This document shows positions 16,468-26,015 of a stretch of DNA of 64,000 nt, one piece after another (the first letter of the stretch is position 1; every line of letters begins with the position of its first letter). The notes under the pieces are model-generated. The model was not told the DNA's origin. It searched no databases and was given only the letters and a program-made list of their open reading frames with translations. The position numbers were made by a program, and so were the translations under genes. Source of the stretch: Cytobacillus luteolus (GTDB taxonomy: Bacteria; Bacillota; Bacilli; Bacillales; Bacillaceae_L); contig NZ_JAGGKM010000003.1 in assembly GCF_017873715.1 (NCBI RefSeq), positions 372,001-436,000 of the forward strand, given 5' to 3'.

Positions 16468-18015
16468 TTGACAAAGAGGAAAAAGGTCGCAGTGATTGGT
16501 GCAGGTCCTGGTGGGCTAGCTATTTCTATGCTTCTTTCCGCACAGGGCTATGAAGTAAATGTGTATGAAAAGCAATCAATCATTGGCGGCAGGACGTCAA
16601 AACTCACGCTAGGTGATTACACCTTTGATTTAGGTCCCACTTTCTTTATGATGCCTTCCATCCTTGAAGAATTATTTCAGATGAGTGGACGTCGTTTACA
16701 GGATTATATGGAACTACAGGAAATTGATCCGTTATATACATTGAAATTTGGAGAATTGACCTTTTCTCCATCGAGAAATAAGGAAAAGATGATAGCAGAA
16801 ATGGAAGAAAAGTTCCCAGGTAGCTTCTCTGGTTATGAGAAATTTATGAGGGTAGAAGGGGAGAAGTTTGACCGCGTCACCCCATTACTTCAGCAGCCCT
16901 TTACGAAGCTGACTGATTTTATCACAAGAAATATGGTTAGAGCATTACCTAAGTTAAATGCGCTTGATACAGTGTATAACCGTTTATCTACATATTTTAA
17001 AGACGAACGACTTAAATGGGCGTTTTCCTTCCAGGCCAAATATTTGGGGATGTCCCCTTGGGAATGTCCTGGCACCTTTACCATTCTTTCCTACCTTGAG
17101 CATCGGTACGGGCTTTTCCACCCAATTGGTGGAGTAAATCAGCTGTGTAAAGCAATGGCTACTGTTATCGAAGAATATGGTGGAAAGATTTATACAGAAA
17201 CCGGTGTACAAAGAGTGCTAGTTGAAAGAGGAAGAGCTGTAGGAGTTAGGTTAGAAAATGGAGAAACCGTGATTAGTGATGACGTTATAATAAATGCTGA
17301 TTTTGGTCATGCAGTTACGACACTTTTTGATCAATCAGATTTGAAGAAATATCGAAAGGAAAATGTAGAAAAAAAGAAGCTATCCTGTTCTACATTTATG
17401 CTGTACTTAGGCGTGAACAAACCGCTAAATCTTCCACATCATATGATTGTATTTGCAGATGATTATAAGAAAAACGTTGAAGACATGACGAAAACGATGA
17501 AATTATCGGAGAATCCGTCCATTTATGTTCACAATCCATCTAAATCTGATCCAACCCTGGCTCCAAAAGGGAAATCATCTCTTTACGTATTAATGCCAGT
17601 GCCGAATTTAACGGCTGAAATTGATTGGAACGTTGAAAAAGAGAAGGTACGAGAGCAAATGCTATCAATCTTGGAGCAAGAGCCAGAACTACAAGATATT
17701 CGTTCTCATATTGAAGTTGAAAAAGTAATCTCTCCTCTTGAATGGCAAAACGAGGTGTATGTATACAAGGGAGCGACGTTTAATATGGCACACAGCCTCG
17801 ATCAAATGATGTATTTCCGACCCCATAATCAATTTGAAGATGTTAGGCATTGTTTTTTAGTTGGAGGAGGAACCCACCCCGGTAGCGGTTTGCCAACTAT
17901 TTTTGAATCAGCGCGAATTAGTGCAAACCTAGTAAACAAGCAATATGGAATGAAAGAAGTCTACTTCACACAAGTTGAGGGGTTACAAAAAGAGGAGACA
18001 CCATTATGGAAATAG
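16468..18015 (+). CDS. CrtN-family carotenoid desaturase/oxidase (CrtNc-like)
   Basis: TTG at 16468 is chosen because GGAGG lies 10 bases upstream; a longer frame from 16438 would start inside the operator. The product of about 515 residues has the FAD dinucleotide motif VAVIGAGPGGLA at its N-terminus, GGRTSKL and FDLGPTFFMMP after it, and the C-terminal FAD motif GGGTHPGSGLPTIFESARI. This ending, with GSGLP instead of GAGVP, differs from true dehydrosqualene desaturases and resembles the third CrtN type found in C30 pathways of bacilli. It acts on a membrane-embedded carotenoid. It is the first gene of cluster A and overlaps the next by 10 bases. Confidence 0.8.
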   Translation: MTKRKKVAVIGAGPGGLAISMLLSAQGYEVNVYEKQSIIGGRTSKLTLGDYTFDLGPTFFMMPSILEELFQMSGRRLQDYMELQEIDPLYTLKFGELTFSPSRNKEKMIAEMEEKFPGSFSGYEKFMRVEGEKFDRVTPLLQQPFTKLTDFITRNMVRALPKLNALDTVYNRLSTYFKDERLKWAFSFQAKYLGMSPWECPGTFTILSYLEHRYGLFHPIGGVNQLCKAMATVIEEYGGKIYTETGVQRVLVERGRAVGVRLENGETVISDDVIINADFGHAVTTLFDQSDLKKYRKENVEKKKLSCSTFMLYLGVNKPLNLPHHMIVFADDYKKNVEDMTKTMKLSENPSIYVHNPSKSDPTLAPKGKSSLYVLMPVPNLTAEIDWNVEKEKVREQMLSILEQEPELQDIRSHIEVEKVISPLEWQNEVYVYKGATFNMAHSLDQMMYFRPHNQFEDVRHCFLVGGGTHPGSGLPTIFESARISANLVNKQYGMKEVYFTQVEGLQKEETPLWK

Positions 18016-19451
18016 GAATTGTAGGAGCAGGAGTGGGTGGACTTGTAACGGCACTATTGCTTGCTAAACAAGGAAACTCTGTCACCATTTTTGAAAAGGA
18101 AGCTTTCTTGGGAGGTAGACTAACGTCTCAAGGAAATGAACGGTATCGAATTGATCAAGGACCAACCATTGTCCTTTTGCCAGATTTATTGAAGGAAATC
18201 CTTCAGGAGGCTGGGATACCAGAAGACGAATTGGAGCTCATTCCATGTGACCCACTTTACGATATTCATTTTAATGATGGAACTACTTATACCAAGTTTA
18301 GGGATCTGCCTACCCAACTAGCCGAAATAGAGCGACTGTTCCCAGGGGAGTCCGACCACTTTCTTCGTTATCTCTCTGACATGTCTCGTGTCTATCGTCT
18401 AGGAATGAAAGCCTTTCTAAGCAAGACCTTTAAAAGAAAACGAGAATTTCTTACCTTTGAAAATATGAAGCTATTAGTTGATTCAAAGGCCTATAAAGAC
18501 CTGAAAAGTTTCAATGCTTCCTACTTTTCACAATCAAAGCTTCAAGAGGCATATTCCTTACAATCTCTATACATTGGCGGTTCTCCCCTAGAGGTACCAG
18601 GACTGTATGGATTAGTCGCCTATAGTGAGCATGCTTTTGGTATTTGGTATTTAAAGGGCGGTTATTACAGTCTAATACCAGTGTTAGAGAGAGCCTGCAA
18701 ACGAATGGGAATCACGATTCATGTCGAAGCAAAGGTAGAGCGCCTTCAGATTGAACAGAAAGTGTGCAAAGGGTTAGTTGTGAACAAAGAGGATTACCGC
18801 TTTGACGCAGTCGTTTTCAATGGTGATTTCCCCAATTTATATCCAATGATTAATACGCGTGAACGGAAGAAAACCTATAAACCTTCATCAGGCTGTGTTC
18901 TAGTTTATCTAGGAGTCGAGAGACGGTTTTCATCGATGAAAGCTCATCAATTTTACTTACCTGAACATTTTGAAAAGAACATGGAGCAAGTATTTAAAAC
19001 AAAACAGCTGCCTGATGATCCTTCCTTTTATATCTTTAATCCTGTGGTCTTAGATGAAAAGGCAGCACCTCCTGGAGAAAGTGTTCTTTACTTTCTCATT
19101 CCGGTACCTTCTGGAGATGACATTGATTGGGAAACGGAAGCACCTGCTCTTGTCGAAAAGGTGATGCAAAAGGCTGAAAAGAGACATTTTAGCGGGTTAC
19201 GAGAATCGATCAGGTGGATGGAGATTCGTACGCCAAACGATGCCATAAAAGATGGTCTGTTTCAAGGCGGAAGCTTTGGTATTGCGCCGACTCTTTTTCA
19301 GTCAGGAGGATTTAGACCTCAACTATCTCCATACAACATTGAACGACTGTATAGTGTGGGTGCCTCTGTTCACCCTGGAGGTGGGGTTCCAATTGTGCTA
19401 CAAGGGGCACGTATTTTAAGCGAATTAATTAAAAAGGAGCTGGGTGCATGA
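18006..19451 (+). CDS. CrtN-family carotenoid desaturase, cluster A
   Basis: 481 residues, slightly shorter than CrtN from Staphylococcus. FAD motif GAGVGGL at residues 7-13, then GGRLTSQG and DQGPTIVLLPDLL, a middle part with SLYIGGSPLEVPGLYG, and the C-terminal VGASVHPGGGVPIVLQGAR. These are conserved across phytoene and dehydrosqualene desaturases. It overlaps both neighbours (10 and 4 bases), so it is tightly coupled to the first oxidoreductase and crtM. It may desaturate dehydrosqualene stepwise; the split of labour with the other three CrtN/CrtP-type proteins in the window is not decidable from sequence. Confidence 0.82.
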   Translation: MEIGIVGAGVGGLVTALLLAKQGNSVTIFEKEAFLGGRLTSQGNERYRIDQGPTIVLLPDLLKEILQEAGIPEDELELIPCDPLYDIHFNDGTTYTKFRDLPTQLAEIERLFPGESDHFLRYLSDMSRVYRLGMKAFLSKTFKRKREFLTFENMKLLVDSKAYKDLKSFNASYFSQSKLQEAYSLQSLYIGGSPLEVPGLYGLVAYSEHAFGIWYLKGGYYSLIPVLERACKRMGITIHVEAKVERLQIEQKVCKGLVVNKEDYRFDAVVFNGDFPNLYPMINTRERKKTYKPSSGCVLVYLGVERRFSSMKAHQFYLPEHFEKNMEQVFKTKQLPDDPSFYIFNPVVLDEKAAPPGESVLYFLIPVPSGDDIDWETEAPALVEKVMQKAEKRHFSGLRESIRWMEIRTPNDAIKDGLFQGGSFGIAPTLFQSGGFRPQLSPYNIERLYSVGASVHPGGGVPIVLQGARILSELIKKELGA

Positions 19452-20311
19452 TTCAATCTAACCTGATACTAGAGTGTGAAAAAATGATGAAGAAAGGCTC
19501 TGCTAGTTTTTACGAGGCTTTTCGTTTTCTTCCTTCTCCAAGAAAAGAAGCAGTGTTTGTCATTTACGCATTTTGTAGATTAATAGATGACTCTATTGAC
19601 GAGCCTGAAAATTCACCTTTTACACTCGAAGAACTAGAAAATCAGTTTAAACATATTGAGAAAGCAGAGGGACACTTTATTTGGCCTTCTTTAAGGTGGC
19701 TGTTTGACAACTTTCCTATTGATAAAGAGCCATTTTTAAAGCAAATATCGGGTCAACAAATGGACTTATCGTTAACACACTATCAATCAATGAATCAATT
19801 AGAAGTTTATTGTGAAAAAGTAGCTGGCTCTGTTGGAGAAATGCTTCTACCCGTTCTTCATGACTCGCCGACAGTAGATGTGCAAAAGGCAGGAATTCAG
19901 CTCGGGAAAGCAATGCAGATTGTAAACATTATTAGGGATGTCGGAGAGGACTTAAATAGAGGCCGCCGATATATTCCGGATGAATGGATGGCTAGATATC
20001 AATATACCCATACTGAATTTGAAGAGATGACGGTCAATTTTAGGTTTAAGAAAATGATCAATGGACTGATGGACCTTGCGTGGAGTTGGTTTGAAAAAGG
20101 ATTGACAGACATTGAATCCTACCCAACTGAAAGTGCTTTTTCAATTAAACTGGCATCCAACTATTATGCTGCCATTATGGAAGCTGTCAAGCTAAATGAA
20201 TATCAAGTTTATACAAAACGAGCTGTCGTGAGTGATAAAAAGAAAAAAGCAATCTATTTAACGACGCTACAAAGTGCTTTAGAGGGTGATGTCCAATCGA
20301 TTGAAGCTTAA
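19448..20311 (+). CDS. crtM: Dehydrosqualene synthase (squalene/phytoene synthase family)
   Basis: 287 residues, the normal length. Both aspartate-rich motifs that bind diphosphate through magnesium are present: DDSID at residues 47-51 and DVGED at 164-168, the second inside NIIRDVGEDLNRGRRYIP. In this context it most likely condenses two farnesyl diphosphates head to head to dehydrosqualene, the C30 entry step; a C40 activity cannot be excluded by motif alone. It overlaps the upstream gene in ATGA. It is the only crtM in the window, so it must also supply cluster B. Confidence 0.9.
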   Translation: MIQSNLILECEKMMKKGSASFYEAFRFLPSPRKEAVFVIYAFCRLIDDSIDEPENSPFTLEELENQFKHIEKAEGHFIWPSLRWLFDNFPIDKEPFLKQISGQQMDLSLTHYQSMNQLEVYCEKVAGSVGEMLLPVLHDSPTVDVQKAGIQLGKAMQIVNIIRDVGEDLNRGRRYIPDEWMARYQYTHTEFEEMTVNFRFKKMINGLMDLAWSWFEKGLTDIESYPTESAFSIKLASNYYAAIMEAVKLNEYQVYTKRAVVSDKKKKAIYLTTLQSALEGDVQSIEA

Positions 20312-20352
20312 TTATTTGATTTATTCAATCATAGTGAGAAGGAGGGAAATCA

Positions 20353-21393
20353 TTGAATCAACGTGATGATGTGAACAAAAGAAAAGCAGATCATATCCAA
20401 ATTTGTCTTAATGACGATGTGAACGGGATAGGAATTACAACAGGCTTCGAGCAATTTTCATTTATCCATCAAGCTCTTCCTGATTTGGATTTTACAGAAA
20501 TTAACGTCGAGACCTTTTTTCTTGAAAAGAAAGTGGCTACTCCATTTCTAATTAGCTCGATGACCGGAGGAACCGAAAAGGCGATGACAATTAACCAAAA
20601 CCTCGCCATCGCAGCAGAAGAAAAAGGGTGGTCATTTGGCGTAGGATCTGGAAGAGCTGCAGTCGAAGATCCTGAAAGAGCCTATACCTTTCGAATACGA
20701 AAGTACGCACCCAGCATTCCGATTATTGCGAATGTGGGGGCTGTGCAACTTAATTATGGCTTCGGTGTTGATGAATGCAAAAAAATTGTAGATTTAGTGG
20801 AGGCTGATGCGTTAGTTCTACATTTAAACAGTCTGCAGGAATTAATTCAGCCTGAAGGAAATACAAACTTCCGTGGGTTATTTCAAAAAATTGAAGAGCT
20901 ATGTAAATCCTTCCACCTTCCAATCGGTGTGAAAGAGGTAGGGTGGGGAATAAATAGTGAATTGGCTGGGCGATTATTTGATGTGGGCATTTCATTTATA
21001 GATGTGGCTGGTGCAGGTGGAACGAACTGGAGTCAGGTCGAAAAACTTCGCTCCACCGATCCGTTAAAACGAGCTGTAGCTGATGCGATTAGTGGCTTAG
21101 GTATTCCAACGTCGGAGTGTCTTCTGGATATAAAGCAAAATGAAGGTACCGGTACGCTCATTGCTAGTGGCGGGCTGGGCAATGGAGTAGAGGCTGCAAA
21201 GGCTATTGCGCTAGGTGCTGATCTTGCTGGCTTTGGCAGGTCTATTCTTGCAGAAGCCGTAACGTCGGAAAAGGCGTTAATCGAGCGTTTTACTCAAACA
21301 GAGTTCGAATTAAAGGCTGCGATGTTTAGCATTGGAGCTGCTTCCATAAACGAGTTGAAGAACACTTCATACATAAAGCGAGTGAGATACTAG
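20353..21393 (+). CDS. fni: Type 2 isopentenyl-diphosphate delta-isomerase
   Basis: 346 residues from a TTG behind GAAGGAGGG. It is the FMN-dependent isomerase that interconverts isopentenyl and dimethylallyl diphosphate. Seen: SSMTGGTEKAMTINQNLA near residue 70, GSGRAAVEDPE, VGAVQLNYG, HLNSLQELIQPEGNTNF (catalytic glutamine and metal glutamate region), and ASGGLGNGVEAAKAIALGAD that binds FMN phosphate. It feeds precursor to crtM just upstream. It lies 41 bases downstream of crtM and is the last biosynthetic gene of cluster A. Confidence 0.93.
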   Translation: MNQRDDVNKRKADHIQICLNDDVNGIGITTGFEQFSFIHQALPDLDFTEINVETFFLEKKVATPFLISSMTGGTEKAMTINQNLAIAAEEKGWSFGVGSGRAAVEDPERAYTFRIRKYAPSIPIIANVGAVQLNYGFGVDECKKIVDLVEADALVLHLNSLQELIQPEGNTNFRGLFQKIEELCKSFHLPIGVKEVGWGINSELAGRLFDVGISFIDVAGAGGTNWSQVEKLRSTDPLKRAVADAISGLGIPTSECLLDIKQNEGTGTLIASGGLGNGVEAAKAIALGADLAGFGRSILAEAVTSEKALIERFTQTEFELKAAMFSIGAASINELKNTSYIKRVRY

Positions 21394-21519
21394 TTTTAAA
21401 AGACCTCTTTCGAGAAGTTTGATGGTGTTTAGAAGAAGATAGATGTCCGGTGCACCGAAAGGGATGGTTTATAGAATTAAAATATCCTTTCCCATGCTCT
21501 AAAGAAAGGTATGTTAACC

Positions 21520-21789
21520 ATGAAGATAGAAAAACCTTTATATTTCATTAAGCAAGTTTCTGAAATAACAGGTTTGTCCAAGCTCGTCATTCGAAAATGG
21601 GAGGAACGGTATCAAATTGTCATTCCAAAAAGACTTGACAATGGATACAGAGTCTATACAGAAGCTGATGTAACCAAAATTCTTTCAGTAAAAGATTTAA
21701 CCGACCAAGGTTACTCGGTGAAGCAGGCTGCCTTTTTCATTGACAAGATTGAAACAAAACCAGAACCAACACCGGTAATTCCTGATTGA
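21520..21789 (+). CDS. MerR-type DNA-binding protein without sensor domain
   Basis: ATG at 21520 is preferred to that at 21511, which lies on top of the AAAGG site. 89 residues holding only a MerR helix-turn-helix and wing: YFIKQVSEITGLSKLVIRKW, EERYQIVIPKR, NGYRVYTEADVTKI. The RKWEERY-xx-xxPxR pattern is like that of the light-sensing CarH/LitR repressors, which control carotenoid genes with a B12-binding C-terminal domain. No such domain follows. It may be a true short regulator or a repressor cut off at the cluster A/B junction. It is a candidate binder of the operator at 16405. Confidence 0.8.
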   Translation: MKIEKPLYFIKQVSEITGLSKLVIRKWEERYQIVIPKRLDNGYRVYTEADVTKILSVKDLTDQGYSVKQAAFFIDKIETKPEPTPVIPD

Positions 21790-22016
21790 CAAACGAAGTC
21801 TCAATTGGAGGAGAATCAGGAAGATACGCGAGTATGGCGCCTATTCATATGTTAGAAATAAAATGATTTTTTGGTCGGGCAGATCATATAATCTATCAAA
21901 AAACAATGGAGAGAGTGCCATCATTACCATTTTTGCTTCCTGGAAAATAGTAGTGATCTTTGGAGTATAAATGTGTTTCATTAAAGTTAAAATGGTAAAA
22001 AAGTGAGGTTACACTA

Positions 22017-22904
22017 ATGTTCACTGTTATGATCGCAAGATTACTTCGTCTCCTACCTAATCAAGCAAAAAAGACACCTATGATTCCCTTACAGAAAGTG
22101 AAAATGAAAAAAGATGTGCAAGTTGAGACATCTGTAAAACCTACTAACATTTCCTTGTACTATCCCTTGGAAGCAAGACAGAACAAGTTCCCTGTCTATA
22201 TTAATTTTCATGGTGGAGCGTTCATCATGCATGAAAAGGAGATGGATGATCCTTATTGCCGCTACCTGGCCAATCAGGCAGAATGTGTAGTTGTTAATGT
22301 CGATTATGCGAAAGCACCAGAGTACCCTTTTCCTAAGCCGATTGAACAGGGTTATGAAATTCTTCAATGGATAAAGAGAAGAGCCGATGATTTGAATATT
22401 GATGCGGAAAAAATGATGGTTGGCGGACAAAGTTCAGGGGCAAATATAGCAGCAGCCCTCTGTCTATACATAGAAGAGAAAGGGGAAAAACAGCCGCTGC
22501 TCCAAGTGCTATCCTGCCCGATGCTGGACTTTGCCACCCCGCATGCAGAAAAACCGGAACCGGATAAGTGGCGTGCCCGATATCCTCAAGTAGCACATTT
22601 CTTAAACATGTGCTACATACCAGACAAAGGACAAGCGGAGCATCCTCTCGCTTCCCCTGTTCGTGCTGTGGTGAATGGCCGCTTAGCTTCTGCCCTTATT
22701 CTCATAGCGGAGTACGATGCTTTCAGGCCGGAAGCCGAATGCTATTCTGAGAAATTAAAAGCATCTGGGGTAAACGTTCAAGAAGAGATATTTATAGATT
22801 GTAAACATGCTTTTACCCATCTAGGCCCAAAAGAAAGAGCAGAAGAGGCTTGGAAGCTTGTCGCATGGAAAATCAGGGCAACGGCCGAATCCTATGGAAA
22901 TTGA
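22017..22904 (+). CDS. Alpha/beta hydrolase, hormone-sensitive-lipase type (GDXG family)
   Basis: 295 residues. Oxyanion motif HGGAF at about residue 65, nucleophile elbow GGQSSGAN, acid in LILIAEYDAFRPEAE and histidine in DCKHAFTHLG. This order is typical of family IV esterases. ATG behind AAGTGAGG. No clear signal peptide, though the first 12 residues are hydrophobic. It stands before crtP in the same direction with a 144-base gap. A role in making or removing an acyl group on the carotenoid glycoside is possible but only inferred from position. Confidence 0.8.
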   Translation: MFTVMIARLLRLLPNQAKKTPMIPLQKVKMKKDVQVETSVKPTNISLYYPLEARQNKFPVYINFHGGAFIMHEKEMDDPYCRYLANQAECVVVNVDYAKAPEYPFPKPIEQGYEILQWIKRRADDLNIDAEKMMVGGQSSGANIAAALCLYIEEKGEKQPLLQVLSCPMLDFATPHAEKPEPDKWRARYPQVAHFLNMCYIPDKGQAEHPLASPVRAVVNGRLASALILIAEYDAFRPEAECYSEKLKASGVNVQEEIFIDCKHAFTHLGPKERAEEAWKLVAWKIRATAESYGN

Positions 22905-23048
22905 AATACCTCTTCCGTTATACCTCTACATTCAAGTTTTTAAACGGGTAAAGTGATTGTAAGATTCCAGACTTATAGCAGTAGAAAAATAGAATACAAA
23001 GCCAATCGACGATTTATGATGATTTGCGAGAAGGAGATGTAATAACAG

Positions 23049-24545
23049 TTGAAAAATAAAAACGTACTAGTTATCGGAGGCGGACTCGGTGGACTGTCGG
23101 CTGCGATTTCACTTGCGCAGGCCGGATACGATGTCTCCTTATATGAAAAAAATGAACATATTGGAGGAAAGCTGAACCGCCTCGAACAGGATGGTTTCGG
23201 TTTTGATTTGGGCCCATCCATACTTACGATGCCCCAGATCTTTGAAAAATTGTTTTCTGCCAGTGGGAAATCCATGAAGGACTACGTTCCGATTGAAAAG
23301 CTGGACCATCAATGGCGCTCCTTTTTCCCTGATGGAAATATCATAGACTTATATGAAGATTTGAAGGAAATGCAAGAGAAGAACCCAACCCTGAGTGAAA
23401 AGGATATGCGTGAATATCAGGATCTGCTTCACTATTCAAAAAGACTTTATGATATGACGGATCAAACCTATTTTAAGCATGGCGTTGATAAGACGAGAGA
23501 AATCATGAAACATACGGGCCTATTCACTGCTTTAAAGAACTTTGATCTGTTTTCTACAGTTCATGGAGCCATTGATAAACGGATAAGTAATGATCAGTTC
23601 CGCGATATGCTTTCGTATTTTATCAAGTATGTGGGTTCGTCCCCTTACGATGCACCAGCGGTCTTGAACATGATGATCTACATGCAGCATGACCAAGGTG
23701 TATGGTATGTGCCCGGCGGTTTGCATAAACTGGCGGACGGCCTAGTGAAGCTGGCTAATGATGTGGGTGTTCGCTTCCACCTGGGCAGGAAGATTGTCAA
23801 GCTTGAAAAAAAGAACGGCGAAATCACGGGTGCCGTTTTGGAGGATGGTACAAAGCTAACAGCAGATTATTATGTTTCCAATATGGAAGTCATACCGGTT
23901 TATGAACGATTACTGGAGGAAGACAGCCATTATGTGAATAAATTAAAGAAGAAATTCGAACCGGCCAGCTCCGGTCTTGTCATGCATTTGGGCGTGAAAA
24001 AGAGCTATCCGCAGCTGCGCCATCATAATTTCTTTTTCGCAGAAAATATGAAGCAGCAAATGCAATCCATCTTCCATCGTCATGAACTGCCGGAAGATCC
24101 GGTCATTTATTTGGTCAACGTCAATAAAACAGATCCGGCGCAGGCTCCTGCAGGACATGAAAATATAAAGGTACTGCCCCATATTCCTTATATTCGTGAT
24201 CAGAAACCTTTCACGCAGCAGGACTATGAACAATTCGCTGAGCGGGTTCTGATCAAATTAGAAAAAATGGGTTTAGACGATTTGCGAGATCATATCGTTA
24301 CAAAGGATTTATGGACACCGGAGGATATTAGGCGGATGTATGGCTCTGACCGGGGTGCAATTTATGGAACAGTGTCAGACCGCAAGAAAAATAAAGGATT
24401 CAAGCATCCGAAACAAAGTGAACGCTATGGCAATCTATTTTTTGTCGGTGGAACCGTAAACCCCGGCGGCGGAATGCCGATGGTTACCTTAAGCGGTCAG
24501 CTTGTAAGCGAGAAAATAGTTCAGAGGGATTCAGCCCATGCCTGA
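23049..24545 (+). CDS. crtP: Diaponeurosporene oxidase
   Basis: 498 residues from a TTG behind AAGGAGATG. It closely follows Staphylococcus Crt[78 protein letters not shown], and the C-terminal [18 protein letters not shown]. The NPGGG ending separates it from CrtN, which has HPGAG. The family oxidises the terminal methyl of diaponeurosporene to the aldehyde. It overlaps aldH by 8 bases, so the next oxidation step is coupled. Confidence 0.92.
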   Translation: MKNKNVLVIGGGLGGLSAAISLAQAGYDVSLYEKNEHIGGKLNRLEQDGFGFDLGPSILTMPQIFEKLFSASGKSMKDYVPIEKLDHQWRSFFPDGNIIDLYEDLKEMQEKNPTLSEKDMREYQDLLHYSKRLYDMTDQTYFKHGVDKTREIMKHTGLFTALKNFDLFSTVHGAIDKRISNDQFRDMLSYFIKYVGSSPYDAPAVLNMMIYMQHDQGVWYVPGGLHKLADGLVKLANDVGVRFHLGRKIVKLEKKNGEITGAVLEDGTKLTADYYVSNMEVIPVYERLLEEDSHYVNKLKKKFEPASSGLVMHLGVKKSYPQLRHHNFFFAENMKQQMQSIFHRHELPEDPVIYLVNVNKTDPAQAPAGHENIKVLPHIPYIRDQKPFTQQDYEQFAERVLIKLEKMGLDDLRDHIVTKDLWTPEDIRRMYGSDRGAIYGTVSDRKKNKGFKHPKQSERYGNLFFVGGTVNPGGGMPMVTLSGQLVSEKIVQRDSAHA

Positions 24546-25935
24546 CAATGATTTTCATTTTCTGAAGACATTACCGACAAGGCAGAGGGAGGAACTGTTG
24601 TCAACGGGGAGGCCTTCGGTTGAAGAAGTTAAAAAACAACTACTGAAGCTGAAATCCATTCTGTTGGAGCACGAAGCAGCCTTTACCTGGGCCCTTCATT
24701 CAGATTTAGGAAAACCGGCATTCGAATCCTTTTCATCTGAAATCGCCGTTTTATTGAATGAAATCGAGTATGTATGCAAGCATATAGCAAAATGGAACCG
24801 ACCTGTACGGTCCCGGCACCTTAAATTGGGATATGTGGAAGCTATCCAAAGAATGAGGCATCCATATGGGAGTGTACTCATCATCGGTTCGTGGAATTAC
24901 CCGGTCCAGCTTACCTTGATGCCTGCCATTGGTGCAATTGCCTGCGGAAACCGCTGCGTGATTAAACCATCTGAACATGCACCCGCAACAGCTGAACTGT
25001 TAAAAGAAATCATCAATCGCGCATTTCCTCCCGAACGATTACACGTTGTGACAGGAAATGCACAAACCGCGAGCCTGTTGACTTCAGCCCCTTTTGACCT
25101 AATTTTTTTTACAGGCAGCGGAAAGACTGGGAAAGCTGTGGCAGAGCAGGCAGCTAAACAGCTCACACCGGTGATACTCGAACTAGGTGGTAAAAACCCA
25201 TGTATTATGGATGAAACAGGCTATTCAAAAACCGCCATTAGAGAAATTGTCTGGGGTAAATTCCTTAATGCTGGGCAAACCTGTATTGCACCGGATACAC
25301 TTTTTGTCCATCATTCCATTTATGAAAAAGCACTGAATGAAATTTCTACTTCGGTTTCAGCTTTTTACGGAGAACAGCCTCAGGCAAGCAGGGATTATGG
25401 CAGGATCTGTACAATTGCACATTTTCAAAAGATGGTTGAGTTTATCGGGCAGGGAATTGTCCGGCATGGAGGTGTGCATGATCGAAACGATCGGTTCATC
25501 GCCCCGACCGTGGTAACGGATATCAAACCAGAAAGTCCGATTCTGCAGGAAGAAATTTTCGGTCCGGTTCTTCCTGTCATTCCCTATACAGACTTAAAAA
25601 CGTTATTATCCAGTGGCAGCCTTCAGCGCGATACACTTACGGGTTATATATTTAGTAAAAACAAGAATCAAATTCAACTGTTCAAGGAACATATGCGTTC
25701 ACCAACCATCAGTGTCAATCAAGTGATACATCATGCCGCGAGCCCCCATATCGCATTTGGAGGGGTTGGAAGAAGTGGATACGGTGCTTATCATGGCAAA
25801 GCTGGTTTTCTAGCTTTTAGTTATGAAAAAACAGATTACAAAACGTATCATTACCTGCGTTTTCAAGGTAAATTCCCGCCGTATTCCGACCAAAATATGA
25901 AAGCATTGAAAAAATTAAGAAAGTGGCTGCTTTAA
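24538..25935 (+). CDS. aldH: Diaponeurosporenal dehydrogenase (aldehyde dehydrogenase)
   Basis: 465 residues, the short form typical of class 3/fatty aldehyde dehydrogenases. Catalytic cysteine C249 in NAGQTC and general base E215 in LELGGKNP; the NAD-loop is [11 protein letters not shown]. It has a basic C-terminus, which fits membrane association. In the staphyloxanthin pathway AldH turns the C30 aldehyde into diaponeurosporenoate. Its position between crtP and crtN, overlapping crtP, makes that role likely here; a general fatty-aldehyde function is the alternative. Confidence 0.88.
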   Translation: MPDNDFHFLKTLPTRQREELLSTGRPSVEEVKKQLLKLKSILLEHEAAFTWALHSDLGKPAFESFSSEIAVLLNEIEYVCKHIAKWNRPVRSRHLKLGYVEAIQRMRHPYGSVLIIGSWNYPVQLTLMPAIGAIACGNRCVIKPSEHAPATAELLKEIINRAFPPERLHVVTGNAQTASLLTSAPFDLIFFTGSGKTGKAVAEQAAKQLTPVILELGGKNPCIMDETGYSKTAIREIVWGKFLNAGQTCIAPDTLFVHHSIYEKALNEISTSVSAFYGEQPQASRDYGRICTIAHFQKMVEFIGQGIVRHGGVHDRNDRFIAPTVVTDIKPESPILQEEIFGPVLPVIPYTDLKTLLSSGSLQRDTLTGYIFSKNKNQIQLFKEHMRSPTISVNQVIHHAASPHIAFGGVGRSGYGAYHGKAGFLAFSYEKTDYKTYHYLRFQGKFPPYSDQNMKALKKLRKWLL

Positions 25936-26015
25936 TAGGATTATTGTACACTGCCATTACTTTTAGGACTTGTTAAGAATGAAGCAGAATATTTTTTGGA
26001 AGCGAGTGAATTTAC

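Noticed and set aside
19716-19913. Minus-strand frame inside crtM
   Set aside because: Shadow of crtM; the sense strand has catalytic motifs.
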